Source: Sphingomonadaceae bacterium (GTDB lineage: Bacteria; Pseudomonadota; Alphaproteobacteria; Sphingomonadales; Sphingomonadaceae). Taken from it: DNA of 6,177 nt. The number at the start of each line of letters is the position of its first letter. Position 1 is the stretch's first letter. Positions 1-5,606 of this stretch are shown here, one piece after another. Location of the stretch: assembly GCA_019239785.1 (NCBI GenBank), contig JAFAZM010000313.1, forward strand, positions 1-6,177, written 5' to 3'. The notes beneath the pieces were generated by a model, which ran no database searches, was not told the DNA's origin, and saw only the letters and a program-made list of their open reading frames with translations. Made by a program: the position numbers and the translations under genes.

Positions 1-1382
1 TCCGCGAGCTGATGACCAGGCACCGCATGTTCGACAATCTCAGCGACGCCGCGGCCGCCGCGCTCAATGCCGGCGTCGACATGGAGACTCCGGACGGCGA
101 AGCCTATCTCCATATTCCGGAGCTGCTCCGCGCCGGCCGCATCTCGATGGCGCAGATCGACGAGGCGGTGCGCCGGATCCTCAGGATGAAGTTCGAATCC
201 GGCCTGTTCGAACATCCCTATGTCGACGCCGCCGCGGCCGACCGGCTGACCGCCGCGCCGGACGCGGTCGCGCTGGCGCGGGAAGCGGCTGGGCGGGCGA
301 TGGTGCTGCTGCGCAACGAGAACAACACCCTGCCGCTCGACGCCGCGCATATCGGCCGCCTGGCGGTGATCGGCACCCATGCCCGCGACACCCCGATCGG
401 CGGCTACAGCGACGTGCCCCGTCATGTCGTCTCGGTGCTCGAAGGCCTGCAGGAGGAGGGGAGGGGCCGTTTCCAGGTCGATTATGCCGAAGGGATAAGG
501 ATCACCGAAGGCCATGTCTGGGCGCAGGACGAGGTCCGGCTGACCCCGCCCGAGGTCAACGACCGGCTCCGCGCCGAGGCGCTCGCCACCGCGCGCAACG
601 CCGACGTCATCGTCATGGTGCTCGGCGACAACGAGCAGACCAGCCGCGAGGCCTGGGCGGACTCCCATCTCGGCGACCGGGATTCGCTCGACCTGATCGG
701 GCCGCAGGACCAGCTCGCCCGGGAGATTTTCGCGCTCGGCAAGCCGACCGTCGTGATCCTGCTGAACGGGCGGCCGCTCTCGGTCAATTATCTCGCCGCC
801 AATGCGCCGGCTTTGCTCGAAGGCTGGTATCTCGGCCAGGAGACCGGCCATGGCGTCGCCGACGTCCTGTTCGGACGGGTCAATCCGGGCGGGCACCTGC
901 CGGTCTCGATCGCGCGCAGCGCCGGCCAGCTGCCGATCTTCTACAATCACAAGCCGACCGCGCGGCGCGGCTATCTGTTCGGCACCACCTCGCCGCTCTA
1001 CCCGTTCGGCTACGGGCTCAGCTACACCAGCTTCGACATCTCCGCGCCGCGGCTGCCGCGGCCGACCGTCCGGGTCGGCGACAATGTCCGGGTCGAGGTC
1101 GACGTCCGCAACACCGGCGCCCGCGCCGGCGACGAGGTCGTCCAGCTCTATCTGCGCGACGATCAGGCCTCGATCACCCGCCCGGTGATCGAGCTCAAGC
1201 GCTTCCAGCGGGTGACCTTGCGGCCGGGCGAGCAGCGCACCATCGCGTTCGAGCTGACGCCGGACGATCTGTCGCTGTGGAACCAGCAGATGCGCTGGGT
1301 GGTGGAACCGGGGACGTTTACATTGTCGTCTGGGCCGGATTCGGCGACGCTGCGGAGCGCGACGCTGACGGTTCGGCCGTAA
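1..1382 (+). CDS. Glycoside hydrolase family 3 beta-glycosidase (BglX-like), C-terminal part; 5' end outside window
   Basis: Retaining exo-beta-glycosidase that removes terminal glucose or xylose from beta-linked oligosaccharides; in Gram-negatives usually periplasmic. The frame is open from the left edge (R-E-L precedes the ATG at 12), so that ATG is internal. Numbering from it: residues 1-70 are the end of the GH3 TIM barrel, with ALNAGVDME and the RRILRMKFESGLFEHPY helix; 90-310 are the alpha/beta sandwich domain, with VLLRNENNTLPL, VIGTHA, VVILLNGRPL and GRVNPGGHLPVSI; 330-337 is PFGYGLSY; 355-456 is the fibronectin-III-like domain (VRNTGARAGDEVVQLYL, KRFQRVTLRPGE). Glu213 in TSREAW aligns with the region holding the acid/base of BglX-type enzymes. 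The nucleophile Asp and any signal peptide lie upstream. The gene ends at TAA 1380-1382, convergent with the halogenase operon. Family assignment is firm; glucosidase versus xylosidase cannot be decided here. Confidence 0.95.
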   Translation, partial: RELMTRHRMFDNLSDAAAAALNAGVDMETPDGEAYLHIPELLRAGRISMAQIDEAVRRILRMKFESGLFEHPYVDAAAADRLTAAPDAVALAREAAGRAMVLLRNENNTLPLDAAHIGRLAVIGTHARDTPIGGYSDVPRHVVSVLEGLQEEGRGRFQVDYAEGIRITEGHVWAQDEVRLTPPEVNDRLRAEALATARNADVIVMVLGDNEQTSREAWADSHLGDRDSLDLIGPQDQLAREIFALGKPTVVILLNGRPLSVNYLAANAPALLEGWYLGQETGHGVADVLFGRVNPGGHLPVSIARSAGQLPIFYNHKPTARRGYLFGTTSPLYPFGYGLSYTSFDISAPRLPRPTVRVGDNVRVEVDVRNTGARAGDEVVQLYLRDDQASITRPVIELKRFQRVTLRPGEQRTIAFELTPDDLSLWNQQMRWVVEPGTFTLSSGPDSATLRSATLTVRP

Positions 1383-1387
1383 CGCCA

Positions 1388-1482
1388 ACGTCATCCCGGA
1401 CTTGATCCGGGATCCATGAACACGGACTTGGCGAACCTGCCATCTCCGTGTTCATGGATCCTGACTTTCGTCAGGATGACGT
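1388..1482. repeat. 95-nt multi-armed palindromic repeat (cloverleaf-like) between convergent genes
   Basis: Four nested or adjacent inverted repeats fill the gap between the GH3 gene and the oxygenase gene. The outer stem ACGTCATCC (1388-1396) pairs with GGATGACGT (1474-1482). A left side hairpin is CCCGGA 1395-1400 / TCCGGG 1406-1411 with loop CTTGA. The central stem is 17 bp, perfect: 1410-1426 with 1445-1461, around an 18-nt loop. A right side hairpin is CCTGAC 1460-1465 / GTCAGG 1470-1475 with loop TTTC. Stem ends share one or two bases, so the whole folds as one closing stem with three arms, on either strand. The wording (CATCCCGGACTTGATCCGGG) resembles dispersed REP-like repeats I recall from sphingomonads; that is memory, not a search. 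It probably acts as a bidirectional transcript end or mRNA stabiliser, or is simply a mobile palindromic unit. Confidence 0.85.
1410..1461. terminator. Probable bidirectional terminator hairpin (17-bp perfect stem)
   Basis: This is the central arm of the palindrome: a perfect 17-bp stem with an 18-nt loop, 28 nt past the GH3 stop codon on the plus strand and 29 nt past the oxygenase stop codon on the minus strand. Its place between two convergent stop codons fits shared termination. There is no clear T-run after the stem on either strand (only TTT at 1466-1468 on plus), so it is not a textbook intrinsic terminator, and the role is inferred from position and stem strength. Confidence 0.4.
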
Positions 1483-1489
1483 AGCGGCC

Positions 1490-2512
1490 TCAAAACCGCC
1501 CCAGCGCCTGCGCCAAGGTCGCCCGCATCCGCTCCAGCCTTTCCGGCGTCGGCGGCCCCAGCACACCCTGCGCCGGGGCCGGCAGATGCGCCGCGGGATC
1601 GCCATGGGCGCAGAAGACATAATGGTCGAACACCTCGCGCCAGACGTCGCGCTGCTCGGGCGGCAGATGGCGCAAGGCATAAAGCGCGTGCATCAAGGCA
1701 TCGTAGGGATTGCCGAGCCCGGCTCGGGACTCGTTCCACCAATAATTGACGAAGAGATTGACCGGCTCGAGCGAGTCGACCGCGTGCCACCAGTGGAAGG
1801 GCAGATAGATGGCGTCGCCGGGCGCCAACTCCGCGCCCTGCGCCGCCGTCATCGCCTCGGCGAAGCCGGGGAAACGATCGAGGTCCGGCCGCTCGAGGTC
1901 GACCATGCTCACCGGGGTGCCGGCCGGGGTAAGTTCGATCGGACCTGGATAGAGATTTGCGAGCTGCTCCGGCGGAAACACTGTGAAGCGCCGTCGACCG
2001 GCGACGACGATACCGATATTCTCCATCAGGTCGTAATGCGGCGCGACCCGGATGCGGTTGCCGATCCAGGCGCGCGGGGCGGTCGGCATCGGCAGCAGGT
2101 CGATCGCATTCTCGATCTCGAAGCCCGGCATGATCTCCGGGATTATTTCCGACTGTACTGCCATGGCGAGCGGCGACGCGATGCCGCGGTCGCGCAGCAA
2201 TTTGTCGAGGAAAGGATCGAGCAGGGTGGTGCCGCGCTCGAAATTGAAGCGAAGGACGTCGTCGGTATAGAAGAAGCGGCCCCCGATCTCGGGCGCGCCG
2301 ACGATCGCGCAGACCGGCCGCTCGACCCGGAAGCGCTTCAGATAAGCAACGATCTCCTCGTCCGAGCGAAGCGCCGCCTGCACCGCTGGCCAGTCCTGAG
2401 CGAGCCCGCGCAGCACCGCCGGCTGCCCGGCCGGCCTGATCTCCTCCAGGAACCGCCGGCGGTCGACGCCTTCATAGTCCCGGATCGGCTTCGGCTGGGG
2501 GAGCTCGGTCAA
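1490..2512 (-). CDS. FIH-like cupin/JmjC-domain 2-oxoglutarate/Fe(II) oxygenase
   Basis: Likely Fe(II)/2-oxoglutarate-dependent hydroxylase of the cupin-like/JmjC fold (cupin_8 type), 340 residues, no signal peptide, so cytoplasmic. The N-terminal PAGQPAVLRGLAQDWPAV (27-44) is typical of the family. The metal triad is His159-Tyr-Asp161 and His243 (in YLPFHWWHAV). The stretch from HYD through RRRFTVFPPEQLANLYPGP (173-191), ERPDLDRFPGF and PGDAIYLP to NLFVNYWW follows human FIH (factor inhibiting HIF) block by block. Arg174 sits where FIH has the 2-oxoglutarate-binding Lys214; Asn165 and Asn256 match FIH asparagines. The TTG start at 2512-2510 overlaps the upstream halogenase stop (TTGA) and is preceded by GAGAAGGG at a 4-5 nt gap; no better start is visible. 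It is the last gene of the operon. Its substrate (protein, peptide or small molecule) is unknown. Confidence 0.85.
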   Translation of the reverse strand: MTELPQPKPIRDYEGVDRRRFLEEIRPAGQPAVLRGLAQDWPAVQAALRSDEEIVAYLKRFRVERPVCAIVGAPEIGGRFFYTDDVLRFNFERGTTLLDPFLDKLLRDRGIASPLAMAVQSEIIPEIMPGFEIENAIDLLPMPTAPRAWIGNRIRVAPHYDLMENIGIVVAGRRRFTVFPPEQLANLYPGPIELTPAGTPVSMVDLERPDLDRFPGFAEAMTAAQGAELAPGDAIYLPFHWWHAVDSLEPVNLFVNYWWNESRAGLGNPYDALMHALYALRHLPPEQRDVWREVFDHYVFCAHGDPAAHLPAPAQGVLGPPTPERLERMRATLAQALGRF

Positions 2513-2524
2513 GACGCCCTTCTC
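2509..2524 (-). promoter_or_regulatory. Coupled junction TTGA with Shine-Dalgarno for the oxygenase gene
   Basis: On the minus strand GAGAAGGG (2524-2517) lies 4 nt before TTG (2512-2510), and the halogenase stop TGA occupies 2511-2509. The good Shine-Dalgarno and the 4-nt overlap support the rare TTG start and suggest translational coupling. Confidence 0.7.
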
Positions 2525-4044
2525 AGGCTCACGTCGCTGCCGCTGCCGTTGATCCGCAGGAACTCGCGCTGGCTCGGCAGCTTCTCCACCGTGTCGGCGA
2601 CGATCTCCCTGATATGGGCGAGGCGCTTGAGCGTCTCAGCGTCTGGGAGCAGATCGGCGGCGGGATGGTAGCCGCCCGCCTGGAGCCCCTGGCCGATCAG
2701 CACGGCCGTCCAGCTGGCCTCGGTGAACAGCTCGTCATTCTCTCGGAAGATGCGGCCGTTCGAGCGGAACATCTCGTATTTGTAGGCGAGTCCTTCGGGC
2801 GGCGTCATCGTGCGGCAATAGTCCCAATAGGGCGTGTCGTTGCGCTCGGTCGCGTTGAAATGGAGCACGATGAAATCGCGGATATCGACATATTCGGCCA
2901 CCGTCCGCTCATTGTAGCGATGGATCTCGGCCTCCGGGAAGCGCCTGGTCGGGAACAGGGTCATCAGCCGGGCGATGCCTGACTGGATCAGGTGGATGCT
3001 GGTCGATTCGAGTGGCTCGAGGAAGCCGCCGGCGAGGCCGATGGCGATCACGTTCTTGACCCAGGCGCGCTTCCGGTGCCCTGCCTTGAAGCGCAGGAAA
3101 TTGGGGTCGGCGAGCGGCGTGCCGTCGAGGTTGGCGGTCAGCGTGGCGAGCGCCTCGTCATCGGAGATATGCGCGCTCGAATAGACATAACCGTTGCCGA
3201 CCCGATGCTGGAGGGGGATGCGCCATTGCCAACCGGCCGCGCGCGCGGTCGCGCGGGTCAGCGGCTGCTCGTCGCCGCTGCTTTCACTCGGAATCGCGAT
3301 GGCGCGATCGTTCGGCAGCCAGGCCGACCAGTCCTCGAAGCCCGCCTGCAGGGTCTGCTCGATCAGCAGCCCGCGGAAGCCCGAGCAATCGATGAACAGG
3401 TCGCCCTCGATACGGGCGCCGCTCTCGAGGACGACGGCCTCGACGAAGCCGGTCTCCCCGTTCCGGACCACGTCGACGATCTTGCCCTCGGTGCGCCTGA
3501 CGCCCCAGGATTCCGCCATGCCGCGCAGGTAGCGCGCATAGAGGCCGGCATCGAACTGGAAAGCATAGGCGATCTTCGACAGAGGCGAATTGGGAAGGTC
3601 GGGACGCGGGCGCGACATCCGCGAGGCCAGCCCGGCCATCGCCGAGATCGAATAAGCGTCGATCGGGGTCGGATCGCCGAGCGCCCGGCCTTTGAGCCAA
3701 TGATGATGGAATTCCACGCCCTTCATGTCGAGGCCGTAGGAACCGAATGGATGGACGTAACGGTGGCCGATCCGCGTCCAGTCGCGGAATTCGATGCCCA
3801 GCTTGTAGGTGCCGTGGGTCGCCTTGACGAAGGCGTCCTCGTCTATGCCGAGCATCTGGTTGAAGAGCTGGAGCTGCGGGATCGTCGCTTCGCCGACGCC
3901 GATCGTGCCGATCGCGTCCGATTCCACCAGGGTGATGGTGAGGCCGTCCATCTCGCCCATGATCCGCGCGATCGCGGCCGCGCTCATCCAGCCGGCGGTG
4001 CCGCCGCCGACGATCACGACCCTTTCTATCGCATCGGGCCTCAC
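2509..4044 (-). CDS. Flavin-dependent tryptophan-halogenase family protein (paralogue 1, GTG start)
   Basis: FADH2-dependent halogenase of the PrnA/RebH superfamily, which makes HOX at the flavin and halogenates an electron-rich ring such as indole; needs a separate flavin reductase. It has 511 residues from GTG 4044, normal for the family. Visible are the FAD motif VVIVGGGTAGWM (9-20), GVGEATIP (49-56), the catalytic Lys81 in GTYKLGIEF (PrnA Lys79), HPFG (98-101), FIDCSGFRGLLIEQ (217-230), the signature WQWRIP (272-277) and EPLESTSI (343-350), whose Glu346 matches PrnA Glu346. PrnA has Gly where this has the second Ser of ESTS. The frame is open back to an ATG at 4104, but that would overlap the upstream gene by 64 nt; the GTG gives a 4-nt overlap and the family's usual N-terminus. 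It is a tandem paralogue of the next gene upstream. The natural substrate is unknown, and it may prefer bromide, as BrvH-type relatives do. Confidence 0.93.
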   Translation of the reverse strand: MRPDAIERVVIVGGGTAGWMSAAAIARIMGEMDGLTITLVESDAIGTIGVGEATIPQLQLFNQMLGIDEDAFVKATHGTYKLGIEFRDWTRIGHRYVHPFGSYGLDMKGVEFHHHWLKGRALGDPTPIDAYSISAMAGLASRMSRPRPDLPNSPLSKIAYAFQFDAGLYARYLRGMAESWGVRRTEGKIVDVVRNGETGFVEAVVLESGARIEGDLFIDCSGFRGLLIEQTLQAGFEDWSAWLPNDRAIAIPSESSGDEQPLTRATARAAGWQWRIPLQHRVGNGYVYSSAHISDDEALATLTANLDGTPLADPNFLRFKAGHRKRAWVKNVIAIGLAGGFLEPLESTSIHLIQSGIARLMTLFPTRRFPEAEIHRYNERTVAEYVDIRDFIVLHFNATERNDTPYWDYCRTMTPPEGLAYKYEMFRSNGRIFRENDELFTEASWTAVLIGQGLQAGGYHPAADLLPDAETLKRLAHIREIVADTVEKLPSQREFLRINGSGSDVSLRRAS

Positions 4045-4056
4045 GCCATCGTTCCG
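4041..4056 (-). promoter_or_regulatory. Coupled junction GTGA deciding the start of halogenase paralogue 1
   Basis: The upstream gene ends ATG GCG TGA (stop 4043-4041) and the downstream frame has GTG at 4044-4042, sharing GTGA. Only a weak Shine-Dalgarno-like GGAA (4055-4052) is present, 7 nt before the GTG, so the downstream gene probably depends on ribosomes ending the upstream gene. Confidence 0.6.
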
Positions 4057-5591
4057 AAGTCGAACTGCCTGAGCTCGGCCTCGGGCGGCCGCCCGGCGCA
4101 GCAACGGGCGATGAACTCGGCCTGGGTCGGCATCGCCTGCGCGGTTTCGAGATAGCCCAAGCGCATTTGCTCGAGCGCGGCCGCGACCCTGTCTTCGTCG
4201 AGCGCATCGGCCGGCGGCTCATAGTCTTCCGGCACGATATGCTGGCCGAGCATGACCGCCACCCAGCTCGCGGTTCCGAACAAGTCGAAACCTTCGCGGA
4301 ACACCCGCGCCTTGGCTCGGAACAACTCGATCTTCCAGGCCAGGCTGTCCGGAATGCTCATTGTCCGGCACTGATTCCAGAAGGCGGAATCGTCGCGGTT
4401 GGTGGCGTTGTAATGGAGGATGATGAAGTCGCGTATGTCCTCGAAGAGGCTTTGCATCTGCTTGTTATATTCCCCGCGCTCGACCGGGTTGAAGCGCTTG
4501 TCGGGGAAGAGCGCGATCAGCTTGGCGATGCCGGACTGGATGAGGTGGATGCTGGTCGATTCGAGCGGCTCGACGAAGCCGCTCGACAGGCCCAGCGAGA
4601 CGACGTTCCGGTTCCAGGCCTGCTTGCGCCGCCCCGTGGTGAAGGTCAGGCGGCGCGGCTCCTGCAGGGGCGCACCTTCCAGATTGTCGAGCAGCACCCG
4701 CTCGGCCTCGTCGTCGGAGATGAACGCACTCGAATAGACATGGCCGTTGCCCATCCGGTGCTGGAGCGGGATCCGCCATTGCCAGCCGGCGCTGTGCGCC
4801 GTCGCACGCGTGAACGGATCCGGGGGTCCTGGATTGGCGCAGGGCACCGCGATGGCGCGATCGCAGGGGAGCCAGTGGGTCCAGTCCTCATAGCCGGTTT
4901 CGAGCTTCTGCTCGATCAGCAGGCCTCGAAAGCCGGAGCAGTCAATGAACAGATCGCCTTCGATCTGCCGGCCGTCGCCAAGCGTCACCGATTCGACGAA
5001 GCCGTCGCTCGGGCGGAGCGTCGCATCCACGATCTTGCCCTCGATCCGGGTGACGCCGCGTGCCTCCGCATAGTTGCGCAGGTATCTCGCATAGAGCGAC
5101 GCATCGAACTGGAAGGCGTAGAACAGATGCCCGAAAGGCGGCTTCGTGTCCGGCGCTGGCCGGGCGAACTTGCCGTGCTGGGCGGCGACCGAGCACATCG
5201 ACCAGGCCGAAATATCCTGCATCACCCGCCGCTTCCGCTCGCGGAGATAGAGCTGGTGGAAGTGCACCCCTTCGAGGTCGTGGCCGTGATTGCCGAACGG
5301 GTGGAAGTAGCGCTCGCCGAGCCCGCCCCAGTTCACGAACTCGATGCCGAGCTTGAACGTGCCCTGGGTGGCGCTGACGAAATCGTTCTCGTTGATGCCG
5401 AGCATGTTGTTGAAGGTGATCAAAGGCGGGATCGTCGCCTCGCCGACACCGATCGTGCCGATCTCCTCGGATTCGACCAATGTGATGCGGGTATAGCCGT
5501 TGTTGAGGAATCGCGAGAAAGCGGCAGCGGCCATCCAGCCGGCCGTGCCTCCGCCGACGATCACCATGTTCCTGATCGAATGTTCGTTCAT
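4041..5591 (-). CDS. Flavin-dependent tryptophan-halogenase family protein (paralogue 2)
   Basis: A complete 516-residue member of the PrnA/RebH flavin-dependent halogenase superfamily; soluble, without signal peptide or membrane segment. In order: FAD-binding IVGGGTAGWM (11-20), GVGEATIP (48-55), the catalytic Lys80 in GTFKLGIEF, HPFG (97-100), FIDCSGFRGLLIEQ (215-228), the signature WQWRIP (270-275) and EPLESTSI (341-348) with the catalytic Glu344. It resembles paralogue 1 strongly: in the 80-residue block starting at residue 209, 59 positions are identical by hand count. The C-terminus carries MPTQAEF (487-493), matching LPSQREF in paralogue 1 and LPTQSDY in the third copy. The ATG at 5591 shares ATGA with the stop of the gene upstream. 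In this family 'tryptophan halogenase' is a family name; receptor-linked relatives halogenate free indole better than tryptophan, so the true substrate is open. Confidence 0.94.
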   Translation of the reverse strand: MNEHSIRNMVIVGGGTAGWMAAAAFSRFLNNGYTRITLVESEEIGTIGVGEATIPPLITFNNMLGINENDFVSATQGTFKLGIEFVNWGGLGERYFHPFGNHGHDLEGVHFHQLYLRERKRRVMQDISAWSMCSVAAQHGKFARPAPDTKPPFGHLFYAFQFDASLYARYLRNYAEARGVTRIEGKIVDATLRPSDGFVESVTLGDGRQIEGDLFIDCSGFRGLLIEQKLETGYEDWTHWLPCDRAIAVPCANPGPPDPFTRATAHSAGWQWRIPLQHRMGNGHVYSSAFISDDEAERVLLDNLEGAPLQEPRRLTFTTGRRKQAWNRNVVSLGLSSGFVEPLESTSIHLIQSGIAKLIALFPDKRFNPVERGEYNKQMQSLFEDIRDFIILHYNATNRDDSAFWNQCRTMSIPDSLAWKIELFRAKARVFREGFDLFGTASWVAVMLGQHIVPEDYEPPADALDEDRVAAALEQMRLGYLETAQAMPTQAEFIARCCAGRPPEAELRQFDFGTMA

Positions 5592-5606
5592 CGGATAGAC
5601 TGCCTC
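5588..5606 (-). promoter_or_regulatory. Coupled junction ATGA between third halogenase homologue and paralogue 2
   Basis: The stop TGA (5590-5588) overlaps the ATG at 5591-5589. A GAGG lies at 5606-5603, 11 nt before the ATG, longer than the best spacing; translational coupling is likely. Confidence 0.6.

Noticed and set aside
482..1188. Open frames of 101 (minus, 482-787) and 128 (plus, 802-1188) codons inside the GH3 gene
   Set aside because: Both are Ser/Arg-rich out-of-frame readings of a gene with firm homology.
1388..1482. tRNA or CRISPR repeat reading of the cloverleaf-like palindrome
   Set aside because: No tRNA consensus bases (no GTTCGAA T-arm, no anticodon arm of the right size, 17-bp arm), and it is a single unit without spacers.
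1448..2671. 407-codon plus-strand open frame beginning inside the palindrome
   Set aside because: Antisense to the oxygenase gene, whose protein has clear family motifs; the frame is Arg-rich, lacks recognisable domains and starts in the repeat. It is a GC-rich shadow.
2992..4155. 387-codon plus-strand open frame
   Set aside because: Lies opposite halogenase paralogue 1, with no family motifs; open because of the high third-position G+C of the real gene.
3284..4222. 312-codon minus-strand open frame overlapping two halogenases
   Set aside because: Different frame of the same strand; the product is an Arg/Pro-rich string without domain features and crosses the gene junction.
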